Under the pieces are notes generated by a model. The model was not told the origin of the DNA. It did not search any database and worked only from the letters and a program-made list of their open reading frames with translations. From Butyriboletus loyo (taxonomy: Eukaryota; Basidiomycota; Agaricomycetes; Boletales; Boletaceae): a stretch of DNA of 64,000 bases. Location: the NCBI GenBank assembly GCA_038093515.1, contig JBBPSI010000142.1, positions 1 through 64,000 on the forward strand. Reading direction: 5' to 3'. Position numbers and translations under genes: made by a program. Below, piece by piece: positions 36,800 to 49,969 of this stretch (position 1 is its first letter; every line of letters starts with the position of its first letter).

Positions 36800-38329
36800 A
36801 CAATTAACGAATCTCTTACACGTGATACTCGTGTTCAGTTGTTCTTGCTGTACTTGTATACCTCAAATTCAGGTTCGACCAAGTTTTAGTTAATATTTGG
36901 TCGCACGCGACGTTTTCATACGTCTGATCGAACGTAAAAGCTATTACCTAGTTGCCATGTTGTTGGCGACTACTTCCCCACCGGCGGGGGCCTAGATGGA
37001 TCAAGCAAGTTTGTGAGTACCGAGAACACCGTATTTCAGACCCTTCACTCACCTCACGCACTTCCAAGACTCGCTGATCCGTTTCACTGTCGTTTGTGGC
37101 TGCTCAAAAAATACACAAGCAACGCTCATCCAGGCATGATGTGATACCGACCGCCATCCATGAATCGAGAATAAAGGGCTGCTCTAGGAATCTGTAAATG
37201 AACCTCGTCCCACGATTGCAGCGGGGGGCATCTTGCTCGTCGTGAGTTTGGAATCGAGATTGATCAATCATGCTCACACGGACTTGATTCCCACTAGTAT
37301 ACGTTTGGACATGTAGGGCTGAACGCCTGACGTCGGTGCGAGCGAAAACGGTACCCACTCTTATCCTATGACCGCCAGGAGCCCGAACCCACATAGGCTG
37401 GAGTGTGTAATTAATGCTTGAGAGACAAGTTTGTGCACAAGTGATTGAGTCGATCCTCTGGCAGTGCGATGGTGGCCTGGTAGTGAATGATTCAAGGGTT
37501 CGTACTTGGATGCTCGGACCGGTCGTCCAAGCTGGTTAGTAGTTTGTGTACTAGCTTGGACCACTAGTTCGCCTGTTTAATTTTGTTTCCCATATGATTG
37601 TTTACGTTTACTGTACAAATTAAACAATGCTCATTCAGGTAAGTCGTAAAACTATTCCCAGCAAGAATCCGGGTTACTAATACTGTCACCACAACCATGC
37701 TGTAAAGTTCGCCTCAGAGAGTCTTCATTAGACTTGAACCAGACAGTCTAGGACGTACCCGGCCAGGTGTGTGCCAACATTTACGGGAACACGAGCTTCT
37801 GGAACGACCTCAACGAGATCTTCGTCTGACCTGAACTGAAACAACAGACTTTTCAGAACCAAACCAATCCTGACCAGGTGCTTGGCTAGTGATTTGCATA
37901 GTAAACCAATGTTTGAAGAGCCAGTGGCACTCCATGCCCGACACACGTCTCGCGATATCTTATCCATACTATCAGTATCACCGTCACAGGCCGGCCGCGG
38001 CAGTACTCATCTTTACGATACATAGCAACATTCACTGTTTAGCCAATCACACAGTAAGCGTACCCTGGGAACTACTATGCGCCGTTTTCATGGCTATGGC
38101 GCTGCCATTCGTGGCTTAATGGCTTTCCGCTGGCACACCAGTGGCACTAAACACTGATCTGAGGTGAGATCAGAATGCGGTGAAATGGTACTATTCTCAA
38201 CGTGAAAGTTTAGGTACCCGACGCACACCTCACCTCGACCTCACTGGCAACTCGTTCAAAGGTCACCTCACCTTGCCACCGTACTGCACCTTGCGCAACT
38301 GACTTCGCCAACGGCGTCTCTCACTAAGC
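36800..38329. other. Intergenic between SDR and AFR1
   Basis: No supported gene; only short frames. The 180 bases before AFR1 are unlike the promoters of AFR2 and AFR3. Confidence 0.45.
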
Positions 38330-41300
38330 ATGGCCCCCACCGCTCTCGAGTTCCCTCCTCTTGATTACTCGCTCCTGCTCCCTGACGTGATCAACTTCCA
38401 TATGGAAAGAAACCCGTCTTTTCCGATCTTCGTTTACGCGAATGACAGCGTTCCCGACACACTGACTGAAATCTCATTTCTCGAGTTCGGTCGAGCCGCT
38501 CATCGAATTGCCCATGCGCTTCGCCCCTCCCGCCAAGGTCTAGACGGAGAATTTGTAATGGTGATCGCTAATACGGACACATTGCTGCACCATGCTATTG
38601 TCACGGGCCTATCAATCGCTGGATGCGTTGTATGTCCATGTCTCTACAATTTGTTTTGCCCTCTACTCACACTCCAATTTAGCCGTTCCCGGTCTCGCCC
38701 AGGAATTCAGCTGCGGCGGTTGTGAATATGATGAAGAAAACCAATTGCACACGTGCCGTAACGCTTCATCACGCTCATAAAGGGCTTATCGATGGCATCC
38801 ACCGCGAAAATGAAGGTGCCCGGCTGACTGTTTATGAACTCCCTACACTGCGTTACGCTTTTCCAAAGCTTGGGAAGGAGGTCGCGGCTGATTCTTTTAT
38901 TCCGTACCCTGCTCCATTGAGACGTCCAGACTTGGATTCTCCAGCCATCTGCATTCATTCCTCGGGTAGCACTGGATTTCCGAAAGCCATTGTTCACAGC
39001 CACAGAATTCAAATCCAATGGATGGCACAGCGTATGTTACCTTGCACTGCTTGACGGTGTTCCCTACTGATCATCTGTAGGCTCTATCCGTCCATATGCT
39101 GAATTTCCTTCCCCGCGTCGGATGGCTGCCATGACGCTGCCCCCATTCCATGCCTTCGGTCTCCTCATGGGGCTTTATCTACCGATGTCGTGCCTCGTTT
39201 CTACTGTAGTCTATCCGCCACGCACGGGGGACGATCCACTTTCCCAGCCAGTGATACCTACTAGCGACAACATGATTGAATGCCTCAAGAAGGTCGAATC
39301 TAACGCCCTCGTAACGGTCCCAACATTGCTTGAACAGATGGCCGCGTCAGAGGAGGCTATCGAGATCCTGAAGAAATTGGAACACGTGGTATGTGCAATC
39401 TAATGCCGTGCCCCGTTTCTCTGGCTCACTGTCATCAGACCTTTGGTGGTGGTCCTTTACCTGCCAAGGTTGGCAAGCAGTTGTGGACTGCTGGGGTACA
39501 AATTGGTAGCAATTATGGCGGGACAGAATTTGGATCCCCAGTGGCAGTGCTTGACAAGCAAGATATTGCTGACGGTGATTGGATGTGGTTGCGTTTTTCG
39601 GACGAACTAAAAATCAGGTGGGCACCACAAGGGAATGATACATTCGAGTTGCAAATCTTGGTATGAGATTGATTTTTCATTCCGTAATCTTTCTGGGAAA
39701 TGCTAACAACGATGATCAGTCGACCGAAGGCCACCAGACGGCGGTAGAGAATCTGCCCGATGTGAAGGGGTATGCCACGGCAGATGTCTTCGCGAAGCAT
39801 CCAACCAAGGACTTGTGGAAGATGTAAGTAGCCCAATTAGTCTGCACAATCATGCTCATGTTCCCCGATGACAGTGTTGGAAGGGCCGATGATGTGATCA
39901 TTCTTGCGTCTGGAGAGAAGACGGTTCCTGCTCCAATGGAGAGCATCATTGCGTATTCCCCGCTAGTGCAGGATGTTGTCATGTTTGGACGGGGGCAAAA
40001 TCAAGTTGGTGTCCTCATCGAGCCTAGCCCTAAGCACGCTATCGACATCAACAACGGGAAAGCCGTGGCCGAGTTTAGGAATCAAATCTGGTATGTGCTT
40101 CGTCCTATGACCGGGCAAGCTTGTTGACCGAAGTGAAAAAAGGCCTATGATTGATGAGGCCAACAAGCAGTCTCCGGCATTTAGTCGTATATTCAAGGAG
40201 ATGATCTTGATTACGAGCAGCGACAAGCCTATGCTACGTGCTCCCAAGGGTACTGTTCAGCGCAAAGCAACTCTCAATGCCTACGAAGCAGAAATCAACG
40301 CATTGTGAGTCATGCATCACGTCTGTGCAGACATGAATCTTAGACTTTCCCAAGGTATGATCCTGTCCAAGCAAGTTCGGAGGCTCCAGATGGTTTGGAG
40401 GCTGGCCCATCAGCGTGGACTAGCAAATCGGTTGGAGAATGGTTGTTGGAACATGCTCGTTCCATCAGCCCCAACGATCACGTTGATCCCTCCTCTGACC
40501 TGTTCGCTCAAGGTTTTGATAGGTGCGCGGTCTGGTGAGATGACGAAATCGAAGATGTTGCTCACACCATGTATTCTTTTCTCATAGTTTGAGCGCCACA
40601 TATCTTCGAAATCGGATATTGTGTGCTCTGCAAAAATCGTCAGAACCAGAGATCAAGAAGGCTGCTACCCACATTCCTCCCAACATCATCTTTGAAAACC
40701 CGACCGTTCAACTGCTTGGTTCGCGTATCGCCTCTCTCGTCAACGATAACGGTGCCAGAGAGCCGGTAGATTTCATACAGCAACATAAGCAAGCCATCAA
40801 TTCCATGATCGAGAAATACTCCATCGGGTTAGACGGGCCTATTGATGGTGTGTTGGCGAGCAGCCAATTGATCGAGCCTGCGGTTGTACTGGTCACTGGA
40901 ACTACGGGTGGTCTGGGATCTTTCTTGCTCTCGGAGCTTCTCAAAAGTCGTGCAGTCCAGCGCATCTTCGCTTTCAATCGTCCCTCTTCTACAAAATCAA
41001 TCCAGGAACGACAAGAGTCGGCTTTCAAAGACAGGGGACTTGCGATCGAGTTGCTGAACTCGGACAAGCTTGTGTACGTTGAAGCTGACGCGTCTCTGGA
41101 GAAGTGTGGATTGTCTCCAGCTCGGTATGAAGAGGTAGGGTTGACCATTGGTTCTGCCAAAGATAAACCCGCTGACGTATCCTTTACAGATCCGGAATTC
41201 TGTCACGTTGATCATACACAACGCGTGGCGGCTCGACTTTAACTTGGCTTTACCTTCCTTTGGAGCCAACATTCGGTCATCGCGGAATCTGGTTGACCTC

Positions 41301-42281
41301 GGCCTAGATTCAGTACAGAATCAGAACGTCCGCTTCTTGTTCACTTCTTCGATTGGATCTGCCCAGTCTTGGGATAACTTCAACGGTCCCTTCCCAGAGG
41401 AAGTCCAACTTGATCCTTCTGTTGCTGTCGGAGCAGGTTATGGAGAGAGCAAATACGTGACTGAACGGGTGAGCCATGACGCGGTAACTAATCAGACGAC
41501 CGGTGCTGACACGGATTGGTAGATCATCGTGAAGAGTGGCTTACATGCGACCTCTTTTCGCATTGGACAAATTGCTGGTGGACATGGTGGATATTGGGCC
41601 ACGACGGATTGGTTCCCGATCCTTGTGAAATCAAGCATTGCCCTCGGTGCGCTCCCAGTGGCCTCCGGTGTGAGTGACATGATAGGTCGTACGCGTTGAT
41701 GATGGTGGGTGCTGATGACGATGTAGGTCGTGTCGTGGCTGCGCGAGGAAGAAGTGGCCTCTACCATTTTGGAGACGGCGTTTGGCAAGGAGGCACCACC
41801 ACCTGCGCTCAACATCGTCAACCCTCGCAGTGCGCCTTGGGCAGAGATTATTGGTTTCGTGCGACGCTCCATCATCAAGCGAAAGGCACTAGGAGGCGAT
41901 GTCCTCCCGATCGTTCCATTTGGGGATTGGTTTGCGCTGTTGGAGAAGAAGGCGGAGAACGCATCGGAGGACGACTTGGTGAAGATTGTGAGTAGATTCA
42001 CATTGAGATGCTGCTCAGTGGCCATATTAGATCGTCGCTAATGTGGCGAACGTTGTCCGACACAGCCGGCAATCAAGCTACTCGAGTTCTTCCGCGCGTT
42101 GGCACGGGGAGACCAGGCCATACGGAGTTTGGGGACTGGTAGCACGGAGGCAGCGGGGATGACGAACCTTAGTACCACCAAGGTTGAGCAAGTGAGTGCG
42201 ACGATGGCGAACATGCGGGCGATTGGTGAGGTTGAGGCAGATGCGTGGGTGGGGTACTGGATTTCGAAAGGCTCCTTCTGA
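38330..42281 (+). CDS. NRPS-like adenylate-forming reductase AFR1, 1,092 aa
   Basis: Activates a carboxylic acid with ATP, loads it on a carrier arm and releases it as aldehyde or alcohol with NADPH. Thirteen exons fit in phase: 38330-38629, 38683-39031, 39081-39388, 39439-39660, 39720-39823, 39875-40090, 40143-40304, 40355-40522, 40588-41134, 41190-41468, 41523-41669, 41727-41987, 42066-42281. Adenylation domain (about 1-560): AICIHSSGSTGFPKAIVHSH, NYGGTEFG, GRADDVIILASGEK, and the catalytic Lys in PKGTVQRKATL. Carrier domain (about 600-650): DLFAQGFDSLSAT with the Ser for phosphopantetheine. Reductase domain: VTGTTGGLGSFLL for NADPH, FLFTSSIGSAQ, and catalytic YGESK. No condensation domain. 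Same architecture as fungal aminoadipate reductase and the aryl/amino acid reductases of basidiomycetes; substrate unknown. Nearly identical to AFR2. Confidence 0.92.
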
Positions 42282-43735
42282 AGTAACGCTCAATGTGATA
42301 CGGACATAGTATGATAGATCCTGTTAAAGCTAGACAATAATGAGAACCCTCTAACTTGATCCCGAAAGGATTAGTAACCACTAATGAGGACTACGGGATA
42401 ATTAGTTTCGATGCTATCGTTAGTGCGTTTACGGAATAGGCCCAAGCTTCCCAGGATACGAGACTATACCGTCCCGCGTACGGACTCTTCCTCGAAGTAG
42501 CGATTTCATTCTTCCTCATCGACACGGTGGATTCACAGGCTTGGTGGGTCGGTTTTCTGACGGTGGTATGGGTGGCCTAGGTATTACGTCCGTCATTCTT
42601 TCATCCTGGCTCGCACTCTGCATCGACTCCGCAACTTGAACAATTGTCTTTGTTTATGCTAGCCTATCAACATGTCACCCACGTCACCCATGGGAATGCG
42701 CGCAAACGACCCCGTTGAACGTGCCAGCGTGAACATCCACTACATCAACGCTGGTCGTTCCCTCGCCATCAAATATCATCGTAATACCCCTCTTGATCGC
42801 CGCTCTACGGATGCACCATGGTCCAGCTGTTCCGACCGGCTCATGTGATGGAGCGTATAGCCGTTGCGATGCTGATCTACTCCGCGGCAGTCTATGCCAC
42901 CTTCTGGCTCCTGTTCTGATCCCGTTTGTGACGGACACTCCCATCTTGTACAAGTTCCTACAAGTCATCGCGGGAGCTCAGGTAGGTCTCCATTGCTTCT
43001 TGCCAGGGGCGTGTTCTCACTCTGATATCTCGTACTTATTGTGCTTCGGCTGCGGGCATGTAGTGGATCGCCCGCTGTTGGCTGTTTATAGAAAAACCAT
43101 GGAAAGCGGTGTGTCACTGTCGGTGGTGCGGCATCGGTAACCTCGTCGACCGCGAACGGCGAGCGGGATATCTTCACCGACATTCAATTTTGCGTTGGAT
43201 ATGTCTTATTCGCAGCCAGTCGGCGTGTGTGCAGCTCGCATCGAAGCATCATCTGGCATCCTGGCGGTCTCGTAACAGGCCCGTCAGGCCCTACAGGTTG
43301 GTTTGCACCTTTGCTGACGACTCCCTCGCCCGACTGAACGCGAGTCGAGCACACGAGCGAATGAACATGGGCGATGCACTCGCGTTCATTCGCTCGCACG
43401 CTCGCCATCACTTAGTCATATTCCACCCACCACCATCACCCACTCCGCGTGATACTTGACCCGCGGGTTTTGGTTATCGCGGATACGGGTATATTGCGGG
43501 TGCGGGTACGGATATGTATATGATGCCTAATACCCGGTGTCATTGCCTAACACTGCGCGTCATGAACATGTACCCCTCTAACGGATCCCCAAAGGATAAG
43601 TTAGAGAAGTCAGAGGACGATGCAGTATATATATATATATATTCATGTTCGTATTCCAACTGTAATCGGTCACACGTCGCAGTGATGATCCAACACTAGC
43701 CTCCTTGACGTGTGTCGTATAATGTCGGCTCCTCA
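42282..43735. other. Intergenic with a membrane-protein relic and a TA repeat
   Basis: 42672-43150 (plus) shows pieces of a small membrane protein: VERIAVAMLIYSAAVYATFW, then LIPFVTDTPILYKFLQVIAG in another frame and, after a probable intron, WIARCWLFIEKPW. The frames do not join without a shift, so it is taken as a relic. A (TA)n run sits at 43628-43643. G-rich GCGGGTACGG repeats at 43450-43520 resemble hAT subterminal repeats. Confidence 0.4.
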
Positions 43736-43744
43736 GCGAAGCTC

Positions 43745-44105
43745 CTCCTGCGGCGGAAATCTGAGGCCCATGTGGTCGTGAAGACGTCGGAAGTCGACTC
43801 ATGGCAAAGGTTTAGTGAAAGCGTCCGCAACGTTATCTTTAGAGGCAATACGGTGGAGTTGAATTTGACGAGCGGCAACGCGCTCACGGAGGTAATGGTA
43901 GCGGACGTCATTGTGTTGCACGCAGCCATGGAAAGTGGGGTCCTCGCTGATGCCGCCGTTATTGTCACAAAGGAGAGGTGAAGCTACAGATTTCCGGAAG
44001 CCAATGGAAGCAAGGAGAGTACGGAGCCCGACGAGTTCACGGGATGCCTCACTTGAAGCAGCGACATTGATTCGGCTTCACAGGTAGATAGTGTTGTTTT
44101 GCGGA
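43745..44105 (-). mobile_element. Copia retrotransposon RNase H fragment
   Basis: On the minus strand the end of a Ty1/copia polyprotein can be read: a Ser-Thr-Cys-Glu-Ala-Glu start (one base out of frame), then ASSEASRELVGLRTLLASIG, SPLLCDNNGGI, HNDVRYHYLRERVA, DNVADAFTKPLP, a stop at about 43800, and VDFRRLHDHMGL beyond it. These are the hallmark motifs of the copia RNase H tail. Reverse transcriptase and LTRs are missing; it abuts the hAT fragment at 44166. Confidence 0.85.
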
Positions 44106-44165
44106 CCGGGGACCCCTGCCTAGTCCGCGCTGCAGCCTCCTTCAAGATGACCCTATCCTATGTAG

Positions 44166-44840
44166 TAGGGCAGAGCACGGGTGAACCCGCAGGTCGGAAA
44201 ACCAACACCGTACCCGTACCCACAAACACCGAGACCCTTGCGGGTACGGTGTAACCTGTACAGACCTGCGGTGGTGTACCTACCCCCTGGTTGTTGTTCA
44301 ACAAGCCTAGTAGGACAGCCCTAACTACAATTCTACTATCCCCTCGTCAGCTTCCACCCACTTTCTCTTCTTTGAGGACCCCACAATCTTCACTAGGTCG
44401 TCAAAACCAATCAGATCACAGCATATCCATGAGCCCAAGCACAGGAATGCGCGTGTTGATGATGGAGACAGAGAATTTCTTGTAAAATGAAGGAGCTGTC
44501 GGCCTTGAGAGAATACACGTTCGACAGAAGTTGAAGTTGCTACCATGCACCGTCAAAAGCGAGAATTAGTGATTGTGGTCATGATGGCAGGACGTACTAG
44601 GTACACTAAGGTAGTTGGCAAGTGCCATACGATGTAGAGTCGGATAATTGACCCACCACTTCAGCGCGTCTTTGACCTTCTCAACTGGCTGTCATAGATA
44701 CCCTTGAAGTTTATCTGATAATGATGTGGGCCCCATCGAGAAGTCACCAAAATCATCTGCCGTGTCTTCAGCGCGCTGCCACACTGTGCTCGTCAGGATG
44801 TAATTGACAAAAACACAGATATAACACCCATACTATCCCG
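44166..44840 (-). mobile_element. hAT transposon fragment (second copy)
   Basis: Related over about 670 bases to the right part of the element at 17045-18073, in opposite orientation. One terminal inverted repeat is present at 44166 (TAGGGCAGAGCACGGGT, one mismatch to the first copy) with the same subterminal repeats. Transposase tail: ATSTSVERVFSQGRQLLHF and STRAFLCLGSW at 44325-44546. The other end is lost; similarity stops near 44840. Confidence 0.8.
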
Positions 44841-44849
44841 CCGGATTCC

Positions 44850-45550
44850 TATGGCCGACAGCACCATGTTGTTCCCACTGTCTTGTCTGCCAGTGGGCAA
44901 CATTCACTGGCAGTGTCAGCGCGTGTCCTGGGGTGAATTCCTTCGCCGCCGTTGTCATTTATCATCGTTTCGTCCTGTTCCTCTTTCAACGTGTTTGACT
45001 TTTCGTTGGCATAGCTTTCTTTCTTATATACACTGGTTTTAACGGCAAGATGGGGCATCGCTTCTTGAATTCAACTGCCATCACTCAGCCACCACTGTCG
45101 TACTCTACACAATGGTGGCTAGGACATCTCGACTGTCCTTCTCACTCATTGAGTCTTTTCTCCACCACTCCCTTGGCTGCATCTCGCTGATGATTCGACG
45201 CAGCGCCTCATGGCATCACTTCTTCGTGGCGAGCTACTTTTCTGTGTCATTACATCTAGGGTAGATTGGCTCATGTGACAGAAATCAGATTGAAAAAACA
45301 GTTACGTGATGAGCCTATAACTTACCCACATGATGGGATGATCAAGGTTCGTGATGGGCGCATCAGGCCCTAGGTATGCCTCTGTGATACTTAATTGACT
45401 GCCTCCGAGCCAACTTAACCCCCGGAAGACAGATACCGGGGTCGGTCTTTGCGCGTCGACATTGCACAAAATGAATATTCGGCCCGGGTGTTCTCCCGGA
45501 CAATTTCCACCTTCTAGCAGCTCGGTTTCTTCGCTCACCGCCAGCTGGCT
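44850..45550. other. Intergenic; AFR2 upstream region
   Basis: No gene recognised. From about 45350 to the AFR2 start the sequence resembles the AFR3 upstream region (shared blocks such as GACCCCGGTA and TGATGCGCCCAT), showing that the two promoters descend from one. Confidence 0.5.
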
Positions 45551-45622
45551 CATTTATTAAGGCCCTTGCCGCGAGCATGTCAGGGTCTCATCCCAAGTAA
45601 CCAACTGCGCCTTTCACTAACC
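45550..45622 (+). promoter_or_regulatory. AFR2 core promoter
   Basis: TTTATTAAGG at 45552-45561, about 70 bases before the ATG, lines up with the TTATAAAGG box at the same distance before AFR3. The AFR2 version departs from the TATA consensus by one base, which could weaken it. Confidence 0.35.
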
Positions 45623-48600
45623 ATGGGCCCTACCGCTCTAGAATCCCCTCCTCTTGATTACTCGCTCCTGCTCCCTGACGTGATTAACTTCCATATGGAA
45701 AGAAACCCGTCTTTTCCGATCTTCGTTTACGCGAATGACAGCGTTCCAGACACACTGACTGAAATCTCATTTCTCGAGTTCGGTCGAGCCGCTCATCGAA
45801 TTGCCCATGCGCTTCGCCCCTCCCGCCAAGGTCTAGACGGAGAATTTGTAATGGTGATCGCTAATACGGACACATTGCTGCACCATGCTATTGTCACGGG
45901 CCTATCAATCGCTGGATGCGTTGTATGTCCATGTCTCTACAATTTGTTTTGCCCTCTACTCACACTCCAATTTAGCCGTTCCCGGTCTCGCCCAGGAATT
46001 CAGCTGCGGCGGTTGTGAATATGATGAAGAAAACCAATTGCACACGTGCCGTAACGCTTCATCACGCTCATAAAGGGCTTATCGATGGCATCCACCGCGA
46101 AAATGAAGGTGCCCGGCTGACTGTTTATGAACTCCCTACACTGCGTTACGCTTTTCCAAAGCTTGGGAAGGAGGTCGCGGCTGATTCTTTTATTCCGTAC
46201 CCTGCTCCATTGAGACGTCCAGACTTGGATTCTCCAGCCATCTGCATTCATTCCTCGGGTAGCACTGGATTTCCGAAAGCCATTGTTCACAGCCACAGAA
46301 TTCAAATCCAATGGATGGCACAGCGTATGTTACCTTGCACTGCTTGACGGTGTTCCCTACTGATCATCTGTAGGCTCTATCCGTCCATATGCTGAATTTC
46401 CTTCCCCGCGTCGGATGGCTGCCATGACGCTGCCCCCATTCCATGCCTTCGGTCTCCTCATGGGGCTTTATCTACCGATGTCGTGCCTCGTTTCTACTGT
46501 AGTCTATCCGCCACGCACGGGGGACGATCCACTTTCCCAGCCAGTGATACCTACTAGCGACAACATGATTGAATGCCTCAAGAACGTCGAATCTAACGCC
46601 CTCGTAACGGTCCCAACATTGCTTGAACAGATGGCCGCGTCAGAGGAGGCTATCGAGATCCTGAAGAAGTTGGAATACGTGGTATGTGCAATCTAACGCC
46701 GTGCCCCGTTTCTCTTGCTCACTGTCATCAGACCTTTGGTGGTGGTCCTTTACCTGCCAAGGTTGGCAAGCAGTTGTGGATTGCTGGGGTACAAATTGGT
46801 AGCAATTATGGCGGGACAGAATTTGGATCCCCAGTGGCAGTGCTTGACAAGCAAGATATTGCTGACGGTGATTGGATGTGGTTGCGTTTTTCAGAAGAAC
46901 TAAAAATCAGGTGGGCACCACAAGGGAATGATACATTCGAGTTGCAAATCTTGGTATGAGATTGATTTTTCATTCCGTAATCTTTCTGGGAAATGCTAAC
47001 AACGATGATCAGTCGACCGAAGGCCACCAGACGGCGGTAGAGAATCTGCCCGATGTGAAGGGGTATGCCACGGCAGATGTCTTCGCGAAGCATCCAACCA
47101 AGGACTTGTGGAAGATGTAAGTAGCCCAATTAGTCTGCACAATCATGCTCATGTTCCCCGATGACAGTGTTGGAAGGGCCGATGATGTGATCATTCTTGC
47201 GTCTGGAGAGAAGACGGTTCCTGCTCCAATGGAGAGCATCATTGCGTATTCCCCGCTAGTGCAGGATGTTGTCATGTTTGGACGGGGGCAAAATCAAGTT
47301 GGTGTCCTCATCGAGCCTAGCCCTAAGCACGCTATCGACATCAACAACGGGAAAGCCGTGGCCGAGTTTAGGAATCAAATCTGGTATGTGCTTCGTCCTA
47401 TGACCGGGTAAGCTTGTTGACCGAAGTGAAAAAAGGCCTATGATTGATGAGGCCAACAAGCAGTCTCCGGCATTTAGTCGTATATTCAAGGAGATGATCT
47501 TGATTACGAGCAGCGACAAGCCTATGCTACGTGCTCCCAAGGGTACTGTTCAGCGCAAAGCAACTCTCAATGCCTACGAAGCAGAAATCAACGCATTGTG
47601 AGTCATGCATCACGTCTGTGCAGACATGAATCTTAGACTTTCCCAAGGTATGATCCTGTCCAAGCAAGTTCGGAGGCTCCAGATGGTTTGGAGGCTGGCC
47701 CATCAGCGTGGACTAGCAAATCGGTTGGAGAATGGTTGTTGGAACATGCTCGTTCCATCAGCCCCAACGATCACGTTGATCCCTCCTCTGACCTGTTCGC
47801 TCAAGGCTTTGATAGGTGCGCGGTCTGGTGAGATGACGAAATCGAAGATGTTGCTCACACCATGTATTCTTTTCTCATAGTTTGAGCGCCACATATCTTC
47901 GAAATCGGATATTGTGTGCTCTGCAAAAATCGTCAGAACCAGAGATCAAGAAGGCTGCTACCCACATTCCTCCCAACATCATCTTTGAAAACCCGACCGT
48001 TCAACTGCTTGGTTCGCGTATCGCCTCTCTCGTCAACGATAACGGTGCCAGAGAGCCGGTAGATTTCATACAGCAACATAAGCAAGCCATCAATTCCATG
48101 ATCGAGAAATACTCCATCGGGTTAGACGGGCCTATTGATGGTGTGTTGGCGAGCAGCCAATTGATCGAGCCTGCGGTTTTACTGGTCACTGGAACTACGG
48201 GTGGTCTGGGATCTTTCTTGCTCTCGGAGCTTCTCAAAAGTCGTGCAGTCCAGCGCATCTTCGCTTTCAATCGTCCCTCTTCTACAAAATCAATCCAGGA
48301 ACGACAAGAGTCGGCTTTCAAAGACAGGGGACTTGCGATCGAGTTGCTGAACTCGGACAAGCTTGTGTACGTTGAAGCTGACGCGTCTCTGGAGAAGTGT
48401 GGATTGTCTCCAGCTCGGTATGAAGAGGTAGGGTTGACCATTGGTTCTGCCAAAGATGCACCCGCTGACGTATCCTTTACAGATCCGGAATTCTGTCACG
48501 TTGATCATACACAACGCGTGGCGGCTCGACTTTAACTTGGCTTTATCTTCCTTTGGAGCCAACATTCGGTCATCGCGGAATCTGGTTGACCTCGGCCTAG

Positions 48601-49574
48601 ATTCAGCACAGAATCAGAACGTCCGCTTCTTGTTCACTTCTTCGATTGGATCTGCCCAGTCTTGGGATAACTTCAACGGTCCCTTCCCAGAGGAAGTCCA
48701 ACTTGATCCTTCTGTTGCTGTCGGAGCAGGTTATGGAGAGAGCAAATACGTGACTGAACGGGTGAGCCATGACGCGGTAACTAATCAGACGACCGGTGCT
48801 GACACGGATTGGTAGATCATCGTGAAGAGTGGCTTACATGCGACCTCTTTTCGCATTGGACAAATTGCTGGTGGACATGGTGGATATTGGGCCACGACGG
48901 ATTGGTTCCCGATCCTTGTGAAATCAAGCATTGCCCTCGGTGCGCTCCCAGTGGCCTCCGGTGTGAGTGACATGATAGGTCGTACGCGTTGATGATGGTG
49001 GGTGCTGATGACGATGTAGGTCGTGTCGTGGCTGCGCGAGGAAGAAGTGGCCTCTACCATTTTGGAGACGGCGTTTGGCAAGGAGGCACCACCACCTGCG
49101 CTCAACATCGTCAACCCTCGCAGTGCGCCTTGGGCAGAGATTATTGGTTTCGTGCGACGCTCCATCATCAAGCGAAAGGCACTAGGAGGCGATGTCCTCC
49201 CGATCGTTCCATTTGGGGATTGGTTTGCGCTGTTGGAGAAGAAGGCGGAGAACGCATCGGAGGACGACTTGGTGAAGATTGTGAGTAGATTCACATTGAG
49301 ATGCTGCTCAGTGGCCATATTAGATCGTCGCTAATGTGGCGAACGTTGTCCGACACAGCCGGCAATCAAGCTACTCGAGTTCTTCCGCGCGTTGGCACGG
49401 GGAGACCAGGCCATACGGAGTTTGGGGACTGGTAGCACGGAGGCAGCGGGGATGACGAACCTTAGTACCACCAAGGTTGAGCAAGTGAGTGCAACGATGG
49501 CGAACATGCGGGCGATTGGTGAGGTTGAGGCAGATGCGTGGGTGGGGTACTGGATTTCGAAAGGTTCCTTCTGA
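45623..49574 (+). CDS. NRPS-like adenylate-forming reductase AFR2, 1,092 aa
   Basis: Same enzyme as AFR1, 7,293 bases downstream, exactly the same gene length (3,952 bases) and the same 13-exon plan with no net indel. Adenylation, carrier and thioester-reductase domains are all intact, with the same motifs. The differences I could find are scattered substitutions, for example Lys to Asn (KNVESN), His to Tyr (LEYVV), Thr to Ile (LWIAG), Asp to Glu (FSEELK), Val to Leu (AVLLVTG), Pro to Ser (ALSSFG), Val to Ala (SAQNQN). The first 10 codons and the sequence before the ATG and after the stop are clearly more different. The start at 45623 is chosen by alignment with AFR1; an in-frame ATG at 45566 would add 19 residues. 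It faces MFS copy C, 395 bases away. Confidence 0.92.
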
Positions 49575-49969
49575 AGTAACGCCCGACGCGATACGGATAT
49601 ATGATACGTTTCGAACAGTGAACTTGGGGGTCACTTTCCGACATAGCATTAGGCTATCTTATGTCACAGTTATAAACTACCCTACAATCAGTTGTTCTGC
49701 ACTCTTTGATTATGATCAGATTCCTCCAGAGTTTGGGTGATGACTTGATATCAAATTTAGATCGTTGATGGAACCTTGGATTTTCAGCGCTTGCGGTGCG
49801 GATGTATCATGTACATATCATAGGTCTTTTCCAGTCTAAACATCCATTTAATATTACCCACACAAAACCAGCGCCGGATCCATTCTCATTGTTCGTCGCG
49901 CCAACTGGGGAAGCGAGCGTATCATGACGACCTGGACTCGGGCTCGGACTCAGACTCGGACTCAAGCTT

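Noticed and set aside
41492..42025. Minus-strand open frames up to 177 codons inside AFR1 (and equivalents in AFR2 and AFR3)
   Set aside because: They are antisense to well-supported reductase exons and cross introns; they reflect codon bias of the real gene.
43440..43540. A third hAT end near 43450-43520
   Set aside because: Only G-rich subterminal-like repeats, no inverted terminus; too weak to call.
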